DNA from: a filamentous cyanobacterium CCP3
Lineage (GTDB): Bacteria; Cyanobacteriota; Cyanobacteriia; Phormidesmidales; Phormidesmidaceae
DNA: 45,110 nt
Assembly: GCA_003022385.1 (NCBI GenBank)
Contig: PYGV01000012.1
Coordinates: forward strand, 1 to 45,110
Reading direction: 5' to 3'
Shown: piece after piece, positions 9,390-16,472 of the stretch
How the letters are laid out: the number at the start of each line of letters is the position of its first letter
How positions within the stretch are numbered: position 1 is the stretch's first letter
Notes under the pieces: model-generated
What the model saw: the letters and a program-made list of their open reading frames with translations, nothing else
The model's database searches: none
Told to the model about the DNA's origin: nothing
Made by a program: the position numbers and the translations under genes

Positions 9390-9907
9390 CAGCGCAGCAC
9401 CTCATAGCTATTGGGTGGTAGCTCAATGCCCAGTTGCTCCAGTGCCCAGAGGTATTCCTCAGGAAACTGGCTGCGGGTGCCCTCGGGTGCCGCCGTTAGA
9501 TACTCGGTCAACTGCTGCTGGTAGGCGTCGCGTCCGCCCTGTTCTTGCAGCACTTGGGTGTAGCGCTGAAGGGCTAACTCGCGAGCAAGGTTCAGCGGGA
9601 TATAGTGACTAAGCACCGGGTCATCCTCCGGCAGCAGCGACCGGCAGGCAGCTTGGGTGTCCAGGTGAATCAGCACTTCCTGGTAGGTCTCGCCTTCACC
9701 GGCCCCGATTAGGAAGTAGCTGCCGGAGGCTGTTTCAACTAAGCCCCATAGTTTGGTGGCCTGAGTCTGGGGGGGCAGGCAGTCGTAGACCGCTTCGGGA
9801 ATGGGGTCTGATGCCCGAGCCAGATTGAGGCCCACAACAGAAATTAGACCGACCAGCAGGAGACAGAGGCCTGCAAGACCAGCAAATACAGCGCGGTTAA
9901 GTCTCAT
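9389..9907 (-). CDS. Exported or membrane-anchored 172-residue T4SS operon protein
   Basis: A typical signal or anchor segment covers residues 5-32 (AVFAGLAGLCLLLVGLISVV), with an Ala-rich end LARASDP that could be a signal peptidase site. The rest is soluble and contains two Cys (near 43 and 88) that could form a periplasmic disulfide. No family is recognised. It sits between the M23 peptidase and the coupling protein with 1-nt overlap to the latter and 11 nt from the former. Its position and export signal fit an accessory envelope component of the transfer machine, for instance in the role of VirB7 or a TraF/TraW-like factor, but no sequence motif proves this. Confidence 0.7.
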   Translation of the reverse strand: MRLNRAVFAGLAGLCLLLVGLISVVGLNLARASDPIPEAVYDCLPPQTQATKLWGLVETASGSYFLIGAGEGETYQEVLIHLDTQAACRSLLPEDDPVLSHYIPLNLARELALQRYTQVLQEQGGRDAYQQQLTEYLTAAPEGTRSQFPEEYLWALEQLGIELPPNSYEVLR

Positions 9908-9918
9908 CGCTAAACTCC

Positions 9919-11628
9919 TTAACTGAGATAGTTCATGGGGTTTTGGGGCTGGCCGTTCTGGCGCATCTCAAAGTGCAAATGCGGCCCTGTTGACCAGCCG
10001 GTGCTGTTGGCACGACCGACCGGATCGCCTTGGGCGATGATGTCGCCCGCTTGGACAAAAAAGCCTTGTAGATGGGCGTAGTAGCTCTCTAAGCCATTGC
10101 CGTGATTGACGATAACGAGCCTGCCGTAGCCGCTGGTAAGGGAACCGCTGATGCCAGCGAAGGTGACTTGTCCGCCGTCAGCCGCTCGAATGACGGTGCC
10201 GGTGGGAGTGCCAAAATCGGTGCCGCTGTGGAGACGGCGATCGCCATGAATTGGGTGAGTGCGATAGCCAAAACTACTGGTGATGCCATAGCCCGGTGCG
10301 GGGTGAATAAACCGTCCAGTAGCAGTACCTGGAGAGCCTGAAGCTCTTACGACAGGTGCTGGGTTGGGTTTAGGTTCGCCGGTCTGCGGGTCAATCCCTT
10401 TCGCCGTAGCGGCGTCGGCTGAATCGGTGGTCGAAAGGCCTTCCTTGATTTGTCCCAAGAAGACCATGCCCTCTTCCTGCACCGGTAGCCAGGGAATGGG
10501 GCCGATGAAGTAGGGAGTGCAGCCCAAGTCCACAAACAGGTTGCGAACGCACATGCGAAAGTACAGCCCGGTTTCAGCGGTGCCGGAGGCCTCATCGGTC
10601 TCTAATACCGCCACCTTGAACGCATTGCCAAAGGGATGGCGACCGGTAGGTTCAACCCCACCGTTGGCGGCGGCCAAGGCCCCGCGTCCGCCGCGCACCT
10701 GCTGGTACTTGCCAGAGACCCACTGGGTGCCTTCCACCAGCGTGGGCTGACCAATTTCCAGGTGGGCGCAGTCAGCCTCACAGGGGACATTGAACCCCTC
10801 CACATAACTGCCGCTGATCGTGTTGGTGCGGTTGCCTTCCGCCGCGCCAAACACCACATCCACTTGGCCTACCACCACACCCTGCTCCACGATGGGGTTG
10901 GGGAAGTCGGCGAAGGGGACATCGGCGAGACCTGGCACCTGGTCGATAACGGACTGCTGCCAGTCGCGGAAGCTCTCCAGCGGAGCCTCTATCAACCCTG
11001 GAATATCCCCTAGTCCGTACTGCTCCAGGTCGAGGTCTCCCAGGCTGAGCCCAGCCAAGGCTTCATCTTGGAGCACCTCGGCGATCGTAGTTTGCGGGTC
11101 TACTTCCCCCTTGAGCAGGTCAGCGATCGGGGCCACCGACTCTACCGGGAGGTTGGCTAAATCCGGCACAGCTTGCACCAAGTCCCCCAGGGTTTGCCAG
11201 GCCACCAGGGCAAAATCTGCCAGTCGTAGGGCAGGCCAATCCAGCCCCACCAGGGCGGCGATTTCATACAGCGAGAACTGCTGGAGCTGGAAGCTCTCCT
11301 GAAAATCACCCAGCTGCATGTACTGGTCAGCTGTTTGACCAGCCTGCCAGACCCGCGATGGGTCGTAGCCCAGCAGACGGATTAGATCTGCCGGAGCCTC
11401 GAAGGAGCCCGACTCTAGCACCGCAGGTAGGGTGCGTAGGGTAATCTGCGCCCAATTAGGTTTGGTGCCTAGAATTTGATCCTGAATCATGGGCACAGGT
11501 GTTCCCGGTTGGAGGCTGGAGTGGGCCGGTTGCACCCGCCAGCTATGGAGCGCGATCGCCAAAATTAGAACAAGAATTCCGATCACAGGCCGCCATGGCG
11601 GCCTGCGCCTGAAAGAATATGAGGTCAT
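9919..11628 (-). CDS. M23-family peptidase, T4SS cell-wall hydrolase
   Basis: The 569-residue protein has an N-terminal membrane or signal segment (about 12-28, VIGILVLILAIALHSW) and a C-terminal M23 zinc metallopeptidase domain. Zinc and catalytic residues are visible: H of RLHSGTDFGTP (HxxxD), H of ESYYAHLQ, and HLHFEM (HxH). These enzymes cut peptide cross-links in peptidoglycan. Here it takes the place of a VirB1-type lytic transglycosylase, making room for the channel. The middle part (about 70-390) is specific to the element: Leu/Gly/Asp-rich helical repeats, then a Cys-containing region (CEADCAHLEIG, RMCVRNLFVDLGC). The start is preceded by the virB9-like gene, 22 nt away. Confidence 0.88.
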   Translation of the reverse strand: MTSYSFRRRPPWRPVIGILVLILAIALHSWRVQPAHSSLQPGTPVPMIQDQILGTKPNWAQITLRTLPAVLESGSFEAPADLIRLLGYDPSRVWQAGQTADQYMQLGDFQESFQLQQFSLYEIAALVGLDWPALRLADFALVAWQTLGDLVQAVPDLANLPVESVAPIADLLKGEVDPQTTIAEVLQDEALAGLSLGDLDLEQYGLGDIPGLIEAPLESFRDWQQSVIDQVPGLADVPFADFPNPIVEQGVVVGQVDVVFGAAEGNRTNTISGSYVEGFNVPCEADCAHLEIGQPTLVEGTQWVSGKYQQVRGGRGALAAANGGVEPTGRHPFGNAFKVAVLETDEASGTAETGLYFRMCVRNLFVDLGCTPYFIGPIPWLPVQEEGMVFLGQIKEGLSTTDSADAATAKGIDPQTGEPKPNPAPVVRASGSPGTATGRFIHPAPGYGITSSFGYRTHPIHGDRRLHSGTDFGTPTGTVIRAADGGQVTFAGISGSLTSGYGRLVIVNHGNGLESYYAHLQGFFVQAGDIIAQGDPVGRANSTGWSTGPHLHFEMRQNGQPQNPMNYLS

Positions 11629-11650
11629 GGCTTTAACCTGAGTAGAGAAC

Positions 11651-12379
11651 CTAGAGAGCGGTAAAGTTCAAAGGCGGATCGTCACGGGCATTAGCCCCCC
11701 ACTCCGCCAGGCGGGTAATCACCTCAGGGGAGACTCCGGCTTGCTCGGCGGCAGCAGGTACGGCTAGGCCACCTTGGGCCAACCGCAGAAAGTTTTGTAG
11801 TCGGTTCCACAAATCCTGGTTTTGCGCGATCAGTCCTCTGGATTCAGCCACCTGAAGCCCTCGGCGCACATCCCCTGGCCCCAGCAATGGGTGAATGGGA
11901 GAAGCAGAGTTCACGACGACGGTGTGATAGTCGGGCTCGCCGGTACCGAAAGCGATGCGAAATTTGTAGAGGCGGCGATTGCCCCCAGCCGTCTCGGTGA
12001 TTACCGTCAGCAGGGTGCCACTGGCCCTGGGCAGATTCTCAAAAGCCAGCCCCTGAATCCGTCTCAGATGAACCACCGAGGGACGACCCGAGACACAGCC
12101 TGAGCCCGCAGCGGTAGAGCAGAGCGGTTGATCAAAATCGAGGACTACTCGGGACGGATCATCGATCCATACCCGCACAATGCTTTCGTTCGTCGGGATA
12201 AAGCTCAAGTTGGTACCATAACCGGGCCACAGGTGAATGACGGGGGCCTGACTGCCGGTTAACCCTTGGGCATGGCTGGCAGAAACGGAATAGGCTGACT
12301 GAGCTTGAGCAGGGTGGGATGAGATACTTGCAAGAGAAAGTGCCCCGGCCACAATCCAGGGAGTCCAAGGTGTTTTCAT
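11651..12379 (-). CDS. virB9: VirB9/TraK-like outer-membrane-complex protein
   Basis: The 242-residue protein has a cleavable signal peptide ending SSHPAQAQS near residue 27. The next ~120 residues are beta-rich with the VirB9/TraK hallmark text IHLWPGYGTNLSFIPTNESI and VWIDDPSRVVLDFD, which in that family is the secretin-like beta domain that binds membranes or VirB10. Four residues overlap the upstream VirB10 gene (ATGA), so translation is coupled. The assignment rests on weak but coherent similarity and on operon position. The order VirB10 then VirB9 is reversed from most vir operons. Confidence 0.65.
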   Translation of the reverse strand: MKTPWTPWIVAGALSLASISSHPAQAQSAYSVSASHAQGLTGSQAPVIHLWPGYGTNLSFIPTNESIVRVWIDDPSRVVLDFDQPLCSTAAGSGCVSGRPSVVHLRRIQGLAFENLPRASGTLLTVITETAGGNRRLYKFRIAFGTGEPDYHTVVVNSASPIHPLLGPGDVRRGLQVAESRGLIAQNQDLWNRLQNFLRLAQGGLAVPAAAEQAGVSPEVITRLAEWGANARDDPPLNFTAL

Positions 12380-13851
12380 AGCGCCACCGTTTGATTCACG
12401 TACACGTCGACCTCAGTGCCTGGTGGCAAATACCAGACGATGGGGCGATTCAAAATTTCATCCAGGGCCGCCTGATTTCGCGACTCCATCTGCCCCGACA
12501 GCTGCTCAAACGCGCCTTCGAGAATCCCGGCTAGAAGATTGGGCTCTCCGGTGTCCTGGGTGATCGCGCTACCTCCAACAGAGGTGATAACCGAGGATGT
12601 TTTGGGTCGATTCACCAACCCTGCCGCCCGAGATAACCCGGCCATGGCCGCCATCGTGGCATCCATGCGAGCGATATCCATCCCTGGGTCGTCGTACTTC
12701 TGAGCGATCAGGGGAGTGCCCTCTACCCCTCGCAGTTGAACGGCTCCAGCGGACAGCGGGATCTCTTGACCGGCCTGAATGAACGAGACCACCGCGAGCT
12801 GCACCAGGCCGCTGTCCGCTACCGATGTCACCTGTACCACTAGCGGTGTTTCTGCTGGTAAGCCGATCTCTCCACTGGCGCTCAGCAGAGGCTCGGTCAG
12901 CTGCACCACGAACTGAGGGCTGTCTGTTTCTGCAGCCCCTGCTGACCAGATCAAAGGTGTTTCCAACACAGCGGGGGCTTGGGTGCCGGTCAGCAGCAGG
13001 GGCGATGTCGGGGGCAAGGCCACCGGCTGGCCCTGGAGAATGGCTGCCTCTTCGGCATGGTTAATGTCACGGGGTGAGGGTAGGGTGCTAACTTGAGCCA
13101 CTGGCGCTGGAGCCTCCGTGACTAGCGGTGCAGAGGTTTCCTGCGGTAAGGGACTGCCCTGTCCGTAGCTCCCCAAATGGGACAGTGCTAGCCATCGTTC
13201 CGTTGGATCGACGGCGGGTTGATCCGCAGATTGGGAAACGACGGGACGGGCTGAAACCGCAGGGGAGACGGGGGCTGGTCGAGGCAGTGTTGGTGCTGGC
13301 GTGGGTCGCGCCGCTACAGGTTGGGGAGGCCGTGCCGGGGGTGGAGGTGTGGGAGAAAACTCTGGGCCTTCTCTGGCGGTTGGCGCTTCCGGTTGAGCCG
13401 TAGGCTCTTCATCGGCTAGAGCTTCCAGTTCAGCCTGCTGACGCCCCATCGCTAAATCGGTGAGCAGCTGGCCCCGGTCATCAGTAGCACTCAGCTCAGT
13501 TTCCTCAACCATAGGCTCTGGAAAATCGGCTTGCACCTCTTCAGCCGGTGGAGAGTCGTTCTTCATTACCCCGCTAGTGAAGACGGCTAAGACGCCAATC
13601 ACCAGACCGGTTCCAGCTGCGACAACGCCCAGCTTGGTAAAGGGGTTAGCCGCCAGGGATAGCTTGGGCTTTGGATCGCTTAAGGCCTGCCCATCAATAT
13701 CCTCAGCATCCAGAAGGGGTTCTGGGTCCAGAGGGGTGGCGGGTGAAACTGGATAAGCATCCTGTGCTTCGGTGGCGACAGGTTCTGGTAGGTGGAGACC
13801 GACCAGGTCGGCCATCTCTTGGTCATCCCACAGATTATTGGGTGTTGTCAC
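12376..13851 (-). CDS. virB10: VirB10/TrbI-like channel scaffold protein
   Basis: The layout matches VirB10: a cytoplasmic acidic N-terminus, one membrane segment at about 74-92, a long Pro/Ala-rich periplasmic linker (about 155-275), and a C-terminal beta-barrel domain of roughly 190 residues. The domain contains GTQAPAVLETPLI near its start and ends WYLPPGTEVDVYVNQTVAL, both recognisable family signatures. VirB10 spans both membranes and senses ATP use by VirB4 and VirD4. The length of 491 is normal. It abuts the VirB8-like gene with a 1-base overlap and overlaps the VirB9-like gene by 4. Confidence 0.85.
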   Translation of the reverse strand: MTTPNNLWDDQEMADLVGLHLPEPVATEAQDAYPVSPATPLDPEPLLDAEDIDGQALSDPKPKLSLAANPFTKLGVVAAGTGLVIGVLAVFTSGVMKNDSPPAEEVQADFPEPMVEETELSATDDRGQLLTDLAMGRQQAELEALADEEPTAQPEAPTAREGPEFSPTPPPPARPPQPVAARPTPAPTLPRPAPVSPAVSARPVVSQSADQPAVDPTERWLALSHLGSYGQGSPLPQETSAPLVTEAPAPVAQVSTLPSPRDINHAEEAAILQGQPVALPPTSPLLLTGTQAPAVLETPLIWSAGAAETDSPQFVVQLTEPLLSASGEIGLPAETPLVVQVTSVADSGLVQLAVVSFIQAGQEIPLSAGAVQLRGVEGTPLIAQKYDDPGMDIARMDATMAAMAGLSRAAGLVNRPKTSSVITSVGGSAITQDTGEPNLLAGILEGAFEQLSGQMESRNQAALDEILNRPIVWYLPPGTEVDVYVNQTVAL

Positions 13852-14585
13852 TACAAGTCCTCCCGTTCAAGTTCACGGATGGCGTAGATTTGCAGGCCAG
13901 TTTGGCGAATGCTGTAGATAGCCTGCTCCAGCGGAGTTTCGCCATCGGGCACGGCTGGCGCGGTGACGGCCTCGACAAACACCTCCCGATTAAAGGGAAT
14001 CGCCTGGCCCAGGGCATTGGCATCGTTAAAGACATAGAGATGAGCCACCACCGCCACCTTCCAGCGGCCCTCCCCAACCACCTCAGGGCTGCCGACATGG
14101 TTGATTACCATCACCACCTGACTCGTGCCGGTGAAGACTCCCGGTGGGGTCAGTTCGGCTACCCGCTTCAAAAAGTCCTGGCGGAAGTCTTCAGAAAAAG
14201 CAAAGCTGGCTTGCCAACTGGCGGTGGCAATATTGCGTCTGCCGCGTTCCACCTCAATCGGTAGGCCAGGGTCGGCCCTGGGCTGGCTGGCCTCTTCTGC
14301 CGTGGTGGCAGGCAGGCTGCCGCTCCAGTTGAACATCAGCACCAGAGTGTCATTGACGAAGCGCCGAATGGTTTCTGGAGTGCGCTCCCGAGAGCCCATA
14401 GTGCCGACTCGAATCGCCTGCCCGTCCTGCATTTGCACCAGGGTGGGGGCATCCTGGCGGCTGATGCGGCTCAGGGCACCGGCCTGAAGAAACAAAACCA
14501 CCAGCATTACCAGCTGCAACCCCACGCTGCCCAAGACAAACAGGGGTAGGTAGTTTGTGTTGCGTTTCTCAATCAACTGCACCAT
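13851..14585 (-). CDS. virB8: VirB8/TraE-like inner-membrane protein
   Basis: The 244-residue protein has a short cytoplasmic N-terminus (MVQLIEKRNTN), one membrane helix (about 12-37) and a periplasmic domain. That is the VirB8/TraE plan, in which an NTF2-like domain nucleates channel assembly. Text such as TIRRFVNDTLVLMFNWSG and VVMVINHVG fits the alternating helix and strand pattern. Assignment is by architecture and position between the VirB6-like and VirB10-like genes. No invariant motif is decisive. Confidence 0.65.
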   Translation of the reverse strand: MVQLIEKRNTNYLPLFVLGSVGLQLVMLVVLFLQAGALSRISRQDAPTLVQMQDGQAIRVGTMGSRERTPETIRRFVNDTLVLMFNWSGSLPATTAEEASQPRADPGLPIEVERGRRNIATASWQASFAFSEDFRQDFLKRVAELTPPGVFTGTSQVVMVINHVGSPEVVGEGRWKVAVVAHLYVFNDANALGQAIPFNREVFVEAVTAPAVPDGETPLEQAIYSIRQTGLQIYAIRELEREDL

Positions 14586-14608
14586 GGGACATGTCCTTGT
14601 GAGTGAGG

Positions 14609-15709
14609 TCAGCGACGGACGCGGTAGGCCCGACGTCGGGCCGAGTAGCCAGGGGCACGGGCAATGCCACCCATGGCCCCCGTCCCTGCGATCACCCCAG
14701 CGGTACTGGTGAGGGCTCCAAAAACCGTCATGCCACCGCCCGACGCCAGGGCCAGAGAGAGAATGGGAGCCAGCAGACCGAGAAAGAAGGGGGCAATCAG
14801 GGGATGGGAATCCCCGGCATTGAGTACCGCCAGGGAGACCAGGCCCGAAAGGATGTTGAAGCTGAGTTTGGCGATCGCCAAAGAGAAGAACCCCGTCAGC
14901 CAGGCGAATAGTGGTTTGGCCCCCACCGGCAGCAACGATCCGCCCACGGCGAGCGGCCCCAGGGTGGCGGTCAGCAACAAGGAAGCTTCAATCAGCCACT
15001 GAAAGGCAATATGCAGCGCCATCAACAGACCTCGGGTCACGGTCTGAAAGCCCGAACCCATTAGCGCTCCTCCAAACCGCAGGCCCGAGTCGAGGGGATT
15101 GTCCCCGGCCTGAGCCGCCTCCAATGCACGGGATAGGGCATTGGGATTGCCGGTTCTAGCGCGGTAGTCTTCGATAAACTCGTGGGCTTCAATCGCCGCC
15201 AGCTCAATGCAATTCGCCCGTTCTTCGGGGTTTTGCAACTCATAGCACTGGTTGCGGCGCTGAATGATGGTCTGCTCCACCGAGCCTTCTAGAACCGCCG
15301 CCTGATAGGCCTCTTGCAGGCGGATATCAGCAGCCGTGTAGGACAAGACATCCTGGTTGACTTGGTTAATGTAGTTGCGGATGTCCAGGGTGATGGCCGC
15401 CAGGCGATCGCCGTTGTTAGAGAGCAGCACAATCACCAGCAGCGGCCAGATGAAGTCGGCGTAGGCGCGGCTGCTTTCCCCTTCCACCATCTGCCGCGTC
15501 CACTGGGTCATAAAGAGGAGCAAAGTCGCGACAGCGAACAAGACCCCGACCCGAGCCAGGGCAAAGTAAAGGCCCCCCTGAAGCACGCTCTCCCAGAGCT
15601 GGTTCCAGCTTTCAGCCACCGCTTCAGACGCGACAGCGCCGCCCTCAATGATGTCGGCGGTATCGCGGGGTAATTGGGCGATCGGTGAGATGGGCCAATC
15701 CAGCAGCAT
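14609..15709 (-). CDS. virB6: VirB6/TrbL-like polytopic membrane protein
   Basis: The 366-residue protein has an N-terminal segment near 47-68, a second near 88-102, and a cluster of four or five membrane helices between about 225 and 345 (such as GLLMALHIAFQWLIEASLLL and ATLGPLAVGGSLL). A soluble loop of about 110 residues lies between them, probably periplasmic. The C-terminus ends in a basic tail RRRAYRVRR. This matches VirB6/TrbL, which lines the inner-membrane part of the channel. It follows the VirB5-like gene by 40 nt and precedes the VirB8-like gene by 23 nt. Confidence 0.72.
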   Translation of the reverse strand: MLLDWPISPIAQLPRDTADIIEGGAVASEAVAESWNQLWESVLQGGLYFALARVGVLFAVATLLLFMTQWTRQMVEGESSRAYADFIWPLLVIVLLSNNGDRLAAITLDIRNYINQVNQDVLSYTAADIRLQEAYQAAVLEGSVEQTIIQRRNQCYELQNPEERANCIELAAIEAHEFIEDYRARTGNPNALSRALEAAQAGDNPLDSGLRFGGALMGSGFQTVTRGLLMALHIAFQWLIEASLLLTATLGPLAVGGSLLPVGAKPLFAWLTGFFSLAIAKLSFNILSGLVSLAVLNAGDSHPLIAPFFLGLLAPILSLALASGGGMTVFGALTSTAGVIAGTGAMGGIARAPGYSARRRAYRVRR

Positions 15710-15726
15710 GGGGGTTCACATCTAAA

Positions 15727-15752
15727 TTGACGTCATGACAAACAGACGTCTA
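15727..15752. repeat. Paired GACGTC motifs between the virB5-like and virB6-like genes
   Basis: TTGACGTCA (15727-15735) and AGACGTCT (15745-15751 region) flank a 9-base AT-rich spacer in the 40-bp gap. The same TTGACGTCA nonamer occurs at 20730 in the parA promoter and at 21781 inside the parA partner gene. It may be a protein-binding site. Chance is possible for one copy but less so for three in 6 kb. Confidence 0.35.
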
Positions 15753-16472
15753 GAACAAACGGGCCTGGGCGCTAATTTGCAGGGTGTCGAGGGCATTGCC
15801 CAGCTCTTGCAGGCGGCGGGCACGGGCCTCTTGATCCAGGTTCTGAGACATGTTGGCCAGGTTGAGGTTGGTCAACTGGGCATCCTGGCGAGATTGCAGC
15901 AGTTCTGACTGCACGGCCCCGAGAATTTCTGACTGACGCGCATTTTGCTGGGCCATCTGCTTGATCGCCGCCTGGGTGGACACAGCGGTCTGAGCCGAGT
16001 CGGCGTGCTGCTGCACCTGGCCGATGGTGTCCTCAATCCAGGTGATTTTGTCGCGGGTGGCGGCTTGCCCGCTCTGGCCCAGCACCGCATCGACTTGGGC
16101 GCGAGTGAGCTGCCGGTCAACTTCATTGGCGGTTTCAAGCCCCGCATAGATGCTGTCGGACTGGGCTAAATCGCCCTCCAAGATGGTCGCCAGTTCCGTC
16201 GAGATTTCGGAACGTACCCGGTTGGGGTCAACCAGGCCCAGATCGCCCAGGACGTTTTGAATCACACCCTCCAGATCGCCGGGCAGCGGCGTGAGCAGGC
16301 CAGAGAGGGTTTGCTCGATATAGGTTTTGCTGGTCTCGAAGGCCTGGCGGAAAATGCTGAAGATATCAGTAAAGGCGGTATCGACCTGGGAGGCGGCGGC
16401 AGGTTTGATGGGTGCCACCAGCAGGGTAGTGGCCAGGATGGGAAGTAGGGCAACGCGAAGGCGCGGGTTCAT
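15750..16472 (-). CDS. virB5: VirB5/TrbJ-like secreted pilus-associated protein
   Basis: A signal peptide covers residues 1-27 (ending KPAAASQ). The mature protein is almost entirely helical, with Gln- and Ala-rich coiled-coil segments (for example IKQMAQQNARQSEILGAVQS) that are typical of VirB5/TrbJ, a minor pilus-tip protein. It lies directly downstream of virB4 with a 4-base ATGA overlap, in the usual place. The length of 240 is normal. Confidence 0.72.
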   Translation of the reverse strand: MNPRLRVALLPILATTLLVAPIKPAAASQVDTAFTDIFSIFRQAFETSKTYIEQTLSGLLTPLPGDLEGVIQNVLGDLGLVDPNRVRSEISTELATILEGDLAQSDSIYAGLETANEVDRQLTRAQVDAVLGQSGQAATRDKITWIEDTIGQVQQHADSAQTAVSTQAAIKQMAQQNARQSEILGAVQSELLQSRQDAQLTNLNLANMSQNLDQEARARRLQELGNALDTLQISAQARLF